Below, one piece after another: positions 25,731 to 34,650 of a stretch of 64,000 nt of DNA. Location of the stretch: NCBI RefSeq assembly GCF_051201685.1, contig NZ_CP179213.1, forward strand, positions 1,550,001 through 1,614,000, written 5' to 3'. Each line of letters opens with the position of its first letter. The first letter of the stretch is position 1. A model generated the notes under the pieces. That model was given only the letters and a program-made list of their open reading frames with translations, did no database searches and was not told the DNA's origin. Source of the stretch: Luminiphilus sp051201685 (GTDB lineage: Bacteria; Pseudomonadota; Gammaproteobacteria; Pseudomonadales; Halieaceae). A program made the translations under genes and the position numbers.

Positions 25731-26857
25731 TAGATCGAGGGCGTCTCGAGTGCTTCGAGTTTTTCAATATCGCCCACAGGCAGGACCGTCACTTGCGGGT
25801 TGACACTAACTTCAGCCCCCACCCAGCGAAAGCACAATGTTCCTTCGCTATGGCCGGCGGTAGATAGCCAGTTGGCGCAACCCGGATCAGTGGCCGACAG
25901 TATAAGTGTGACGCTTCCGTTGTCATTCACGCTGGCTTGAGCCTGATTCAAGGACACCCAGTGGTAGCGGTAATCAAGGGATTCCATCCAGTAGTTATCG
26001 ACTTGAATATTCCAAGTCTGACACGCCGGAATTGACGGGAGGGTGATAACCATGGCTTCTTCATTGTGCAGTTTAAAGTGCCCGTGATAATACAAAATGT
26101 TGGGGTCACCCCCGACCATTTGGCAAAAGGCCTGATCCCACAGCGGCAGCGTGTTGGGCTGCTGTGAGATTTTCTGGCTCCAATCGGCAAACATTCGCGT
26201 GGTGTTGCGATAGAAGGCTGTGGCCTTCTCGAAGTGCGCGATAGCCGTCATAAGCTCTAGGGCCTCGGGTGTTGCATGGCGGTCGAGTCGCTCGATGGTA
26301 ATTTCCGCTGGCCTTTCTTGGTCCCGGTGTCGAAATGTTTGTCGTATGAGCAAAGATTCACTGTCTTCACTGACAGTCAGCCAGTTGCCCGCCTGCTGCG
26401 TCTGGCTGATGATGATCTCAAATGTGCCATCAGCTTCAACCGTCAGGGTGTTGCCGTCGAGGAAGCCTGTTTCTACCTGTGTGAAATTTTCAGCATAACT
26501 ACCTCGGCTGGTAGCCATGCTGATGTAGTCAACGGTGCCGCGTGTGCCTCTCAGGCGATATTCGTAGCGGCCATCGATGACAGCCTTCTGATAAAGATTG
26601 TCGGGATTGTCTGCGCCCAGCTTGATGGTTTCATGGGCGGGGCGATAGAGCACGGGGAACGCGGGGTCATTGAACTCTACGTACCACTCCAAAGCGGCAC
26701 GTGCCATCCGCGATAAATAGCGAAGGCCGTCGGCCTGGGTTTGCTCATCTTGTGGCACGCCGGGTTCAATCAGAAGGTCACCGGCCTCTTTCAGCGCATC
26801 ACAAAATTGGTGCCAAGTTGCGCGAGTTCTCGATTCAGTGCTGGCGTCGATGCTCAT
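25730..26857 (-). CDS. DUF1214 domain protein
   Basis: This 375-residue soluble protein has a DUF1214-like C-terminal half: NILYYHGHFKLHNEEAMV, then WNIQVDNYWMESLDY, and SVTLILSATDPGCANW near the end. The N-terminal third is helical. No catalytic residues can be assigned. DUF1214 genes recur in steroid and terpenoid degradation clusters, but their reaction is not established to my knowledge. Both ends overlap neighbours: its ATG overlaps the SnoaL stop (ATGA) and its stop overlaps the sulfotransferase ATG, so it is tightly coupled in the operon. Confidence 0.82.
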   Translation of the reverse strand: MSIDASTESRTRATWHQFCDALKEAGDLLIEPGVPQDEQTQADGLRYLSRMARAALEWYVEFNDPAFPVLYRPAHETIKLGADNPDNLYQKAVIDGRYEYRLRGTRGTVDYISMATSRGSYAENFTQVETGFLDGNTLTVEADGTFEIIISQTQQAGNWLTVSEDSESLLIRQTFRHRDQERPAEITIERLDRHATPEALELMTAIAHFEKATAFYRNTTRMFADWSQKISQQPNTLPLWDQAFCQMVGGDPNILYYHGHFKLHNEEAMVITLPSIPACQTWNIQVDNYWMESLDYRYHWVSLNQAQASVNDNGSVTLILSATDPGCANWLSTAGHSEGTLCFRWVGAEVSVNPQVTVLPVGDIEKLEALETPSI

Positions 26858-27363
26858 CTGGCGGCGTTGCCTTCACCAACAAGTCCTGGCCCTGCACCAA
26901 TCTGGGCAACGCTGAGGCCAGCATCAGAATTTTGTAGGTGAAGATTGGACATTAGGGTGTATTTCGACCGACGCATTTTCCAGCCAGTCTCTAGTTTGAC
27001 GTATTGGTCTTCATAATAGCCGCTCATGAGCTGCACCTGCTTCAGGTGAGTCTCCAGTAATTGAAAGCGCATTCGCCACCGACCCTCGGCAGTGTTGGCA
27101 TCTTTGATCGTGATCTCGGGAGCTAAGCCATGATGCATGTCAATGTGGGTGGGATGGCAGGCTAGAGATTCAAAAACGCCTATAAAAGCGGTCATATCTG
27201 TAAAGCGGCCAATAAAGCCAAAGTCGATTTCAAAGTTGTCTTCATCAAAGCAGGCGCGCATGCCCGCTGTGTCCCGCGTGTCACAGCAAAACCACCAGCG
27301 TGCCTTCAACTGCTTGATAGCCTCGATGTCCTCGAGGCATTGAATGCGCTGCTCTAATTCCAA
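26854..27363 (-). CDS. SnoaL-like (NTF2-fold) protein, BaiE-type dehydratase candidate
   Basis: This is a 169-residue NTF2-fold protein. The opening RIQCLEDIEAIKQLKARWW and FDEDNFEIDFG match the SnoaL/scytalone-dehydratase-like family that includes the bile-acid 7-alpha-dehydratase BaiE. His residues in THIDMHHGLAP and the acidic residues nearby fit an acid-base active site. The start is an unusual TTG at 27363, supported by GGAGGT 8 nt upstream. It lies in the seven-gene operon between the ADC-like and DUF1214 genes. Dehydration or isomerisation of a steroid intermediate is inferred. Confidence 0.8.
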   Translation of the reverse strand: MELEQRIQCLEDIEAIKQLKARWWFCCDTRDTAGMRACFDEDNFEIDFGFIGRFTDMTAFIGVFESLACHPTHIDMHHGLAPEITIKDANTAEGRWRMRFQLLETHLKQVQLMSGYYEDQYVKLETGWKMRRSKYTLMSNLHLQNSDAGLSVAQIGAGPGLVGEGNAAR

Positions 27364-27378
27364 ACCCGGTGACCTCCG

Positions 27379-28161
27379 CTACTGCTGAGGCGGTGGCGCC
27401 CCGTTGACTCCTGGCCATCGAGAACCAGAAATTGTATCGGCAAAGGGTAGAAAGGCTTCGGGGTCTAGTGGTGCCGACAAAGTGACCGATCTATCGAGGA
27501 AAATAGGCCACCAGAGATAAGCGGACAGCTGTTCGCGCATAGGCAGCTTAGTACTGAGAGGATCCCAAGGGCTGTCTCGTAAGGTGAGCTTACCCTGCAC
27601 TGATTCCTGCCAAGCAGTGCCATATTTGCTCTTTACATGAACGACATGGGGTGGGAAGTCATAGCCGGTGGCAGGGCCGCCAATACTGACTGCACGGGAC
27701 ACTTTGATCCACCACTCGTTTTGCTCCCACTCGGGTTGGGGCCCTGAAGATCCCTCACTCACACCCTCAAATTCCAAAAAGGTATAGCCTTGGTGGGTGC
27801 AGCGTGCTCGAACCATGGGCCCAATGCGGTGGTAATCGATTTCCGCGGGATATTTAGGCTGCCCGTTGGTTTCCTGGCTGATAAATATCGCGCTTTCCTG
27901 ATCGATACCGTAGCCCAACGTATATTCGCCCTGAACTCCGTTGAAGTCTGCATTGACGGTAGTGACGATTCCGTACTCGGGTACATCCGGCACAGGGAAG
28001 TTGTAAACCGTCAAGTTGACGTTGGGCTCACTGCCTACGGTTATACCCGGAGGAAGCAGTGCTGCAATAGCCTCGGGATCAGTGCGGTAGTGTACTTTGA
28101 GCATGGGCCAGTTAATGATGTCACCAGGGTTGCCCTGAGGTGCTTGGGGAGTGTCGGTCAT
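27379..28161 (-). CDS. Acetoacetate decarboxylase (ADC) family protein
   Basis: This 260-residue protein has ADC-fold signatures: MLKVHYRTDPEAIAALLPPG at 20-39, YNFPVPDVPEYG, and YTLGYGIDQESAIFISQE in the middle. The catalytic Lys of true ADC lies in an EYPK-type stretch; here the comparable stretch is NGQPKYPAEIDYHRIG with a Lys before YPAE, so a Schiff-base Lys is possible. Family members include decarboxylases and hydratase/aldolases. GAGGAC precedes the ATG 28161. Role in the operon unknown; decarboxylation or hydration of a keto-acid fragment is a guess. Confidence 0.83.
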   Translation of the reverse strand: MTDTPQAPQGNPGDIINWPMLKVHYRTDPEAIAALLPPGITVGSEPNVNLTVYNFPVPDVPEYGIVTTVNADFNGVQGEYTLGYGIDQESAIFISQETNGQPKYPAEIDYHRIGPMVRARCTHQGYTFLEFEGVSEGSSGPQPEWEQNEWWIKVSRAVSIGGPATGYDFPPHVVHVKSKYGTAWQESVQGKLTLRDSPWDPLSTKLPMREQLSAYLWWPIFLDRSVTLSAPLDPEAFLPFADTISGSRWPGVNGAPPPQQ

Positions 28162-28187
28162 GGTCAGTCCTCTATTACTATTATTCG

Positions 28188-29072
28188 TTAGCCTACGGAT
28201 TCGGGTATCGGCGTGGTTTTGCCAATAATCATATCGGCGCGCCGCCGAATCTTCGCTTCATTTTCTTCAGTTAATTCAAGGAGCCAGAAGTTACCCTCAG
28301 GTAAACCTTGCAGTGCCATTTCAGCGACCTCGTCAGGATGGGTCGTCTGCAGGTTGATTCCGTACTCTTCGGCCATTCGCTTCATGTCCTCAACAGAGTT
28401 AATACCGGTTTCATTACCGACAACGCCTTTATCAAATTCTTCTGGACGTACGCGGCCTGAGTTGAATAGACCGGTTTCTACGACGTGGGGGCCAGGGAAA
28501 AGCGCGCTTACCACCACAGGGAGACCGCCGGCTTGCACCTGATAGTGCAGATTCTCGGTAATGGTATGCACCGCGGCTTTGCTGGCTGTGTAAATAGGCA
28601 CATCAGGTAGTACCGCGTAAGCGCCGTTCCCAGATCCGGTAATGACCAAGTGCGTTCTCTCTGCACGGCTTGCCAGATAGGGCATGAAAACGTTAATGCT
28701 GTTAACTACGCCCCACACGTTTACGTTAAAGCACCACTGCCAATCTTTTTCGGAGTAACCCCAAATGGGGCCGGCTTCACCCGCGCCAATTCCAGCGTTA
28801 GCAAACACGAAATCAACTTGGCCAAAAGTTTCAACAGCGCTATCGAGGACCGCTTGCAAGCTACTGGTTTGCGTGACGTCACAGTGGTCAACGCGATGGG
28901 GCACCCCCGCAGTCTCAAGGTCAGTGTCAATAATTGCCATGGCGTTCTTATCGACGTCGCCAACAACGACGTTGCTGCCTGCAGCGCCTAGGGCCATAGC
29001 GAGAGAGCGTCCCACGCCGCTGGCTCCACCCGTGATAATCGCAGTCTTGCCGGTAAAGTAATTAGCCGTCAT
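28188..29072 (-). CDS. Short-chain dehydrogenase/reductase
   Basis: This SDR has 294 residues: ITGGASGVGRSLA cofactor loop (13-25), FANAGIGAG in place of NNAG, VITGSGNGAY, and IYTASKAAVHTI with Tyr-x-x-x-Lys. The C-terminal extension LTEENEAKIRRRADMI is longer than usual. GDVDK after the second strand suggests NAD. Its start overlaps the Rieske stop (ATGA), so oxidation of an alcohol next to the Rieske reaction is plausible. Confidence 0.9.
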   Translation of the reverse strand: MTANYFTGKTAIITGGASGVGRSLAMALGAAGSNVVVGDVDKNAMAIIDTDLETAGVPHRVDHCDVTQTSSLQAVLDSAVETFGQVDFVFANAGIGAGEAGPIWGYSEKDWQWCFNVNVWGVVNSINVFMPYLASRAERTHLVITGSGNGAYAVLPDVPIYTASKAAVHTITENLHYQVQAGGLPVVVSALFPGPHVVETGLFNSGRVRPEEFDKGVVGNETGINSVEDMKRMAEEYGINLQTTHPDEVAEMALQGLPEGNFWLLELTEENEAKIRRRADMIIGKTTPIPESVG

Positions 29073-30034
29073 TGGACACCCCGTTCACTGGTGGGTAGAT
29101 AAAACTTGCGCACCCATTTTCTGAATAGAACGAGGGTTTCATCGCCCTTACAAAAAATGGGCTGCTTGCGGTGTACCTTATTTTTCCAAATGGGATAATC
29201 ATCCTGCAGACCGTCAATAATGCCATTCATGACCTGGTCGCCTGCAAGGTCTGCAATCTCCTTGCGCACGGTTAGGGTCCAGCGTAATAGGGTCTCTTCT
29301 CGGCTATAGGGTTGGGCTGAGTTGTACACAATCATCTCAGCACCCGGGCCGTAACTGGTCAGCACGGTGGCGAGCCCCGGCTGAAACATCGTCGCGTGGA
29401 GCTGCCCGGGCATGCCACTCGCGTTCATCTCGGCGCGCAGGTGTACGGCACCGTCTTCTTCAACGGTGACTGACGAGGGCGGCGTTTCGCTTTGCTTGTG
29501 CACGTACTGAAAGTGCTCCGGATCGCAAGAATTCTCGGCAATGTCCTGTACGTGAGTAGGAACTAGGAATTCGACTTGCCGTGGCGCCGTCCAATTTTCA
29601 TCATCGAGCTGATCTACCTTTGGCACCTGCCATTGAGGTTCTTCCCCGGTGGGGTGAAACCACATGTAGATTTCGCCATTGATCTCTGTAGCCGGCCAAT
29701 TATTGACCTTGGCACGGGATGGAATGTCCTCGCAGTAGGGAATGTGCTCGCAGGCGCCGTCGCCACCGAACTGCCACCCATGGAAGGGGCATTGAATAGA
29801 TTCTCCAACCACGCGGCCGTTAATGCCTAGGTTCGCCCCCAAGTGCGGACAGTAGGCATCGTGAACGCGCACGGCACCGGATCTTGTCCTGTAAAGAACC
29901 AATTCCCTGTCTAAAGCCGATACCGATTTCACTTCCCCAACCTGCAGCTCGTGACTGCGGGCTAGGGACCACCAACCCATTGGAAAGTCGGGTGCTGTAT
30001 TAGTCTTTGAGTCACAAACTGCAATCAACTCCAT
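29069..30034 (-). CDS. KshA-like Rieske oxygenase
   Basis: This is a 321-residue Rieske oxygenase with YCPHLG (C62, H64) and CPFHGWQFG (C82, H85) cluster ligands and the catalytic-iron motif ENSCDPEHFQYVH. It resembles the oxygenase at 15531 and the frameshifted one at 11814, making three related paralogues in 18 kb. An electron-transfer partner is not encoded nearby. It is second in the operon headed by the amidohydrolase. Hydroxylation of a steroid nucleus or related terpenoid at an unknown carbon is inferred. Confidence 0.9.
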   Translation of the reverse strand: MELIAVCDSKTNTAPDFPMGWWSLARSHELQVGEVKSVSALDRELVLYRTRSGAVRVHDAYCPHLGANLGINGRVVGESIQCPFHGWQFGGDGACEHIPYCEDIPSRAKVNNWPATEINGEIYMWFHPTGEEPQWQVPKVDQLDDENWTAPRQVEFLVPTHVQDIAENSCDPEHFQYVHKQSETPPSSVTVEEDGAVHLRAEMNASGMPGQLHATMFQPGLATVLTSYGPGAEMIVYNSAQPYSREETLLRWTLTVRKEIADLAGDQVMNGIIDGLQDDYPIWKNKVHRKQPIFCKGDETLVLFRKWVRKFYLPTSERGVQ

Positions 30035-30069
30035 GATGTGGTTCCCTCGCGCGTTGTTGTGTCGATTTA

Positions 30070-31287
30070 TTATTTGTTAAAAATGCTGACCTGAGGACCA
30101 ATTTCATCTGCAATTGAGCGTAGATAGCCTTCGTCCATGCCGTAGAACTCTGTGGCGTTACCGCCAAGAATTGCTTTGCCGTCGTCAACCGGGAATCCGG
30201 CAAAGGTCTTGGAAAAGTAGTCGGCAGTATTGGGCCAAGTGCCCTCCGGGTGAGGGAAATCGCTGCCCCACATAATCTGTTTCAAGCCAATTTGCTCCTT
30301 CAGATCGAGGTCGCGTCTGGGCACGCAAGAAGCGCCGATACCGCAGTTGCGCGCAAAATACTCACTCGGTGCCATAGAGAGATGTGACCGGAAGTCGCCC
30401 AGCTTGGCCGAGAAGTGTATGTCGGTGTAGTTATGGTCAAGTAGGCGCAGCCAGGAGGGAACCATGAACATGGTGCCGCCTTCGACAACCATTGCTTGTA
30501 GCTTTGGAAAACGCTCAAAAACGCCGCCCCAAAGCATGAAGGTTAAGGGCCTGAATAGCCAGAACATGACCTCTGACACATAACATCCCATGGCACCCGG
30601 AAGCGTTTCGCTGGAATCGACCATGGGGAATTCAGCGCCAAAGTATTCGTTGAGCGGGGCGGGTCCGGAGTGGAAGTGCACCACAATGCCCAAATCTTCG
30701 CAGACAGCCCAGAAAGGGTCGTATTTACGGTCATGATAGGCGGCATGCTCACCCCACATCGTTGGCAACATCACACCCTTGAGGCCGTTCTCATGACACC
30801 ATCGTGCCGCTTCTACCGCTTGATCAACATCGAAAAGCAGCGGGATGGATGCCACTCCAAAGTGACGCTTTGGATCATTAGCAACGAGCTCTGAGAGCCA
30901 ACGGTTGTGTGCCATTGCACCTGCCCACTGCAGTTCCGGCACGGCGTCTTTGGGCGATAGGCCCAGGCCTGCACCGAAGGGCGGCGTGTTCTGCTCAGTA
31001 ATGCCGTCGGGGAAAATGACCTCAGCCGCGATGCCGTCATCTGCGAGCATTTTGCTGCGCTCTTTATAATCCCAAGCGCCGGTCAGCGCCTGTTTTATGG
31101 GGGCGCGCCATGCGTCATTGATATCTTTGATAAGAAACTGCGCCTCAGCCTTATCCATCATATCGACCTGAACATCCACCGCCATGTCGATGAAGTCATG
31201 GTATTTAGTTTCGACGTAGGGTTTGTACTCGCTGATCGGTAGACCAGCATGACAGTCGGTAGAAACAACCAGTAATCGTTCGCTCAT
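30070..31287 (-). CDS. Amidohydrolase-family (TIM-barrel) metallohydrolase/decarboxylase
   Basis: This protein has 405 residues from ATG 31287, chosen because AGGAAGAG precedes it by 6 nt; reading further upstream gives an unlikely extension. Metal-ligand regions are STDCHAGLP at the N-terminus, VVHFHSGP in the middle, and MWGSDFPHPEGTW near the end, typical of amidohydrolase-2 (ACMSD-like) proteins that hydrolyse or decarboxylate. It heads the seven-gene minus-strand operon (31287 to 24579). The upstream region 31288-31489 would hold the promoter; a weak inverted repeat at 31381-31406 is the only structure seen there. Confidence 0.9.
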   Translation of the reverse strand: MSERLLVVSTDCHAGLPISEYKPYVETKYHDFIDMAVDVQVDMMDKAEAQFLIKDINDAWRAPIKQALTGAWDYKERSKMLADDGIAAEVIFPDGITEQNTPPFGAGLGLSPKDAVPELQWAGAMAHNRWLSELVANDPKRHFGVASIPLLFDVDQAVEAARWCHENGLKGVMLPTMWGEHAAYHDRKYDPFWAVCEDLGIVVHFHSGPAPLNEYFGAEFPMVDSSETLPGAMGCYVSEVMFWLFRPLTFMLWGGVFERFPKLQAMVVEGGTMFMVPSWLRLLDHNYTDIHFSAKLGDFRSHLSMAPSEYFARNCGIGASCVPRRDLDLKEQIGLKQIMWGSDFPHPEGTWPNTADYFSKTFAGFPVDDGKAILGGNATEFYGMDEGYLRSIADEIGPQVSIFNK

Positions 31288-31489
31288 CGTAATCTCTTCC
31301 TGATAGGTAATGACAAAAGTGAAGAAAACATAATGCTCTGGACCACACGCGACAACTGGGTCATCGACGATCGGTCTATCCTTGCCTGAGGGGAGTCTAG
31401 GCAAAGGGGCTGATTGAGCCACCCCAAGACTGACGCCTCCGTTGTATTTGACTTAATAAAATGCAGTACTCGGTAGGAGCTCAACCGGA

Positions 31490-32125
31490 TCATGGGAGCT
31501 CTGCTTGGGTTTGTTGTTGCAATTCAATGCCACCGATCAGCCAGTGAATACTCTGCACGAAAACTGGAGGTGGAATTTTACCGTCGGGTGAACGCTCGTA
31601 AGCGTTGGCATCGGTGGATAGCAAGCTGGTTGGGTGATCCTTCGCGATTTCGGTTTCATCGTAGCGGTGAGACTGCATTTCAAGCTCTCCCAATGTCAGG
31701 CTCACGATAACGTGGACGAGAGATCGACAAACCGCCACCGCCGTTGCCTCAGTCAACCCTGCGGCGATCAGTGCAACAAGAAGGGGGCGGGTAAATTCGA
31801 TGAGGGCAGGTCGGTTTTCCGTGCTCAAATGACGGGAGAGATTGGGGCGGTCTAAAATCGCTAATCTAAGCGCTCTCGCCCATGTGCCAATGGCCTCTTT
31901 CCAATCCAAGCTGGGGTCGAGCTGAGGGGTTTCCTTGACAAAATAATGGTTCAGTAGCGCTGAGATCAGCGCTTCTTGCTTGCCCATCTGCTGATATAGC
32001 GTTCGCGTGGAGCACTTTAACCGAGTTGCCAGCCGCCTAGCTGTCAAAGGTCCCGCGCCGGATTCCTCCATGGCGTCGAGGGCGACAGTAATAATCGTCT
32101 CTGTATCAACCAACGGGCGAGGCAT
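31490..32125 (-). CDS. TetR-family transcriptional regulator
   Basis: This regulator has 211 residues from ATG 32125; an upstream ATG at 32173 would add 16. The N-terminal helix-turn-helix reads LTARRLATRLKCSTRTLYQQMGKQEALISAL, shown here in parts: LTARRLATRL and STRTLYQQMG. The C-terminal ligand-binding domain is TetR_C-like. It is divergent from the CYP125-like P450 gene, with an AAAACA-A-TGTTTT palindrome between them, so it probably represses itself and the P450-SDR operon, with a steroid-derived inducer as a likely but unproven ligand. Confidence 0.88.
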   Translation of the reverse strand: MPRPLVDTETIITVALDAMEESGAGPLTARRLATRLKCSTRTLYQQMGKQEALISALLNHYFVKETPQLDPSLDWKEAIGTWARALRLAILDRPNLSRHLSTENRPALIEFTRPLLVALIAAGLTEATAVAVCRSLVHVIVSLTLGELEMQSHRYDETEIAKDHPTSLLSTDANAYERSPDGKIPPPVFVQSIHWLIGGIELQQQTQAELP

Positions 32126-32201
32126 GATCTGTCGTTGAGCTCCTAAAAATTTTACGGTGAATAATGGGGCCAACGCACATAGTAATACTGGACGTTTTAA
32201 A

Positions 32202-32214
32202 AAAACAATGTTTT
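32202..32214. promoter_or_regulatory. Palindrome AAAACA-A-TGTTTT, candidate TetR operator
   Basis: A perfect 6-bp inverted repeat around one central A lies between the divergent TetR and P450 genes. TetR proteins bind short palindromes in exactly this position. AT-richness makes chance occurrence possible. Confidence 0.4.
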
Positions 32215-32363
32215 CCTATTCTCATTCGGACGATATGCAACGGTAAAAAAACGCGACATCTTTGGCTCCAGCCGACGTTTGGCGCGTACAACTTAATCAA
32301 ATGACACCCGCCCCAGAGCTTTACCAACAAATTGGGCAGGTGTCGGCTTGCCACAGGGAGTTA

Positions 32364-33644
32364 ATGACCGGTATGGAAAACACACAAGCGCGCTGTCCCT
32401 TCACTCACCTGCTCGATCTAGATGCCTACCGAGAGGGCATGCCCTATCAGGTCCTTGCTGATATTCGCGAGCAGGGGAGCTTTGTGCACTTTGATGATCC
32501 CACGACAGGCGTCCCTTACTGGGCGGCGGTCAAACGCGACGCCCTTGATTTTGTCTCTCAAAACCCCAGCCTTTTCTCATCTCAAATTGAAGGCCCGTTT
32601 CCTATGGAACCCGAATCTGAGATGCAGCGGGAGACCATGCAGGTGATGTTGGATAACGCGTTCATAGCCATGGATCCGCCAAAGCATATGGCGCACCGCA
32701 GAGTCGTTCGGGACGCTTTCACCCCCAAAGCAGTGGCTGCTATGGAGCCTTGGCTGCGGCAGCAAGCGAAGGCTATTGTCGACCGGGTGGCAGCTGCAGG
32801 GTCCTGTGAATTCGTTGAAGAGGTTGCGGCGGAACTGCCCCTGATCGCAGTTTTAGAATTGATGGGAGTACCGCAAGAGGATCGAAAACAGTTTTTTGAG
32901 TGGACCAACATCATGGCGTTCGGTGATGACCCTGATATTGCCACTGGCCCTGATGAGGCCAATGCGGTCTCCTTTGAGGTCATTTTGTATGCCATGGAAT
33001 TGGCAAAGAAGCAGCGCGAAGGTTTCACTGGCCCGGTAATTCAAGCCCTTTTGGAGGGTGAGGTCGATGGCGAGCCCATCAGTGATGAAATGTTTGCCTG
33101 GGTTTTTATTTTAATCATGGTGGGTGGCAACGAAAGTACTCGCACTGCTACCGCTCACGGCATGCGGCTGTTAATGGAGAACCCGGATCAGCTGCAGCAC
33201 CTTGTTGATCATCCTGAGGATATACCTGACGCTATTGAAGAAATGTTGCGTTACAACACGGCGTTTATCGCGATGCGTCGAACGGCAACGCAGGATGTTG
33301 AATGGAACGGCTACTCATTTAAGCGCGGGGAAAAAATTGTGATGCACTACCATGCCGTAAACCACGATGAGGATGTTTTCGGCGACGACGCTATGCGTTT
33401 TGATATCCACCGGAAAAAGCGCATGCCGTCACTTAACCGAGAACTTAGGTCCTTTGGTATCGGTGAGCATTTTTGCCTCGGGATGAATTTAGCGCGGCTC
33501 GAGATGCGCATCATGTTTGAGGAAGTGATCCCCCGACTTCGTGATATCACCTTTAACGGCGAGGTCACTTATATGCGTTCTTTTATGATTAGCACCATCA
33601 AGTCAATGCCAGTGATTTTCACCCCAGAGGTCTCTGAGGGCTGA
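32364..33644 (+). CDS. Cytochrome P450, CYP125/CYP142-like (sterol side-chain oxidation candidate)
   Basis: This P450 has 426 residues from ATG 32364. HRRVVRDAFTPKAVAAM, LELMGVPQEDRKQFFEW, MVGGNESTRTATAHGM (I-helix), EEMLRYNTAFIAMRR (ExxR) and the heme loop SFGIGEHFCLGMNLAR (Cys near 371) follow the CYP125/124/142 pattern of steroid C-26/27 hydroxylases. The I-helix has GGNEST rather than AGxET. Start is uncertain: ATG 32373 and 32301 are in frame; AGGGAG lies at 32355-32360. It is followed by an SDR gene, probably in one operon, and divergent from TetR. It would begin side-chain degradation. Confidence 0.93.
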   Translation: MTGMENTQARCPFTHLLDLDAYREGMPYQVLADIREQGSFVHFDDPTTGVPYWAAVKRDALDFVSQNPSLFSSQIEGPFPMEPESEMQRETMQVMLDNAFIAMDPPKHMAHRRVVRDAFTPKAVAAMEPWLRQQAKAIVDRVAAAGSCEFVEEVAAELPLIAVLELMGVPQEDRKQFFEWTNIMAFGDDPDIATGPDEANAVSFEVILYAMELAKKQREGFTGPVIQALLEGEVDGEPISDEMFAWVFILIMVGGNESTRTATAHGMRLLMENPDQLQHLVDHPEDIPDAIEEMLRYNTAFIAMRRTATQDVEWNGYSFKRGEKIVMHYHAVNHDEDVFGDDAMRFDIHRKKRMPSLNRELRSFGIGEHFCLGMNLARLEMRIMFEEVIPRLRDITFNGEVTYMRSFMISTIKSMPVIFTPEVSEG

Positions 33645-33676
33645 ATACCGCGATCTTGCGGTCTAAGGGAGTTCCA

Positions 33677-34447
33677 ATGTCTTTTTCGGGTCAGGTTGCA
33701 GTAATTACCGGTGGCGGTAGTGGCATGGGGCAGGCATGGGCGCGTCGCCTTGCTACAGCGGGTGCAACGGTTGCCATTTTAGACGTCAACGAAGCCGGTA
33801 TGGCTGAAACCGCGGCGTCTGCTCCCAACATCAAACCCTATGCAGTAGACATTACAGATGCCGATGCAGTTGCCGGTGTATTTGCCGACATTGAGGGCAG
33901 TCTTGGGCCTGTAGATCGAGTAGCTAATGCGGCGGCAATCATGCCATTTGGTCGTTTACTTGAGGAAGATCCCAAGCTAACAACGCGAGTTATGACAATT
34001 AACTATGGCGGTCTCGTGAATGTGGCGACGGCGGCTTTACCCAGAATGATCGAGCGAGGGCGCGGCGATTTTGTGAGCTTTTCCTCCATGACCGGTATCG
34101 TTCCGGGACTGCTTATGGGTGCTTATGCTTCAAGCAAAGCGGCAGTGCAGTTTTATACTGAAATCCTCTATCACGAAAATCGTAACAGCGGACTGCGCTT
34201 TTGTTGCGTCTGCCCGCCGGCGGTGAAGACGGCCCTGTGGCAGCAAGCCGAGGCAACCGTTGTTCCAAAGCTGCCCTCTAAGGGCGAGACCCTGACGCCA
34301 GATGTGGTAATCGATGACATCGAACGCTGTCTCGATAAGGGGAAGCTTTTTGCCTATCCCGGTAAGCAAACACAGCTAGGCGTGGTCATGCGGCGATTGT
34401 TTCCCCAGCTGATTTGGCGAGTGTCCCACGACGCCGAGGGTTTTTAA
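33677..34447 (+). CDS. Short-chain dehydrogenase/reductase
   Basis: This 256-residue SDR starts at ATG 33677 after AAGGGAG (5-nt gap). It has ITGGGSGMGQAWA (cofactor), LDVNEAG (NAD-type Asp), ANAAAIMPFG, FSSMTGIVPG, AYASSKAAVQFYTE (Tyr-x-x-x-Lys), and a C-terminal tail MRRLFPQLIWRVSHDAEGF. It is 32 bp after the P450 gene, so the alcohol made by the P450 could be its substrate. A decayed copy of the 3' third of this gene lies about 1.1 kb downstream (35547-35731). Confidence 0.9.
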   Translation: MSFSGQVAVITGGGSGMGQAWARRLATAGATVAILDVNEAGMAETAASAPNIKPYAVDITDADAVAGVFADIEGSLGPVDRVANAAAIMPFGRLLEEDPKLTTRVMTINYGGLVNVATAALPRMIERGRGDFVSFSSMTGIVPGLLMGAYASSKAAVQFYTEILYHENRNSGLRFCCVCPPAVKTALWQQAEATVVPKLPSKGETLTPDVVIDDIERCLDKGKLFAYPGKQTQLGVVMRRLFPQLIWRVSHDAEGF

Positions 34448-34611
34448 CCACGATTTACAGTCGATGTTTGAATTCTGATTGTCAGCGGGAGCTGCCGTGT
34501 GTTGCTTACCCTATAAATTCTTATGTCGCCCAGTCGATTAAAGGGGGTGCTCAGAGTGAGCGATGTGGGCGATTATCTTGTCAGTTTGGCAGGGCCTTAC
34601 GTGTTGGAAAC

Positions 34612-34650
34612 AACCCCGCTGGGTATCCCGCAGCGGGGTTTTGATCTTTT
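34612..34650. terminator. Intrinsic terminator between convergent SDR and pilA
   Basis: AACCCCGCTG (34612-34621) and CAGCGGGGTT (34631-34640) form a 10-bp perfect stem with a 9-nt loop, followed by TTGATCTTTT. It sits at the convergent ends of the SDR (+) and the pilin (-), and can serve both. Confidence 0.85.

Noticed and set aside
31381..31406. Inverted repeat CTTGCCT / AGGCAAAG before the amidohydrolase operon
   Set aside because: Arms differ in length by one base and the 11-bp spacer gives only weak symmetry; chance occurrence is likely.
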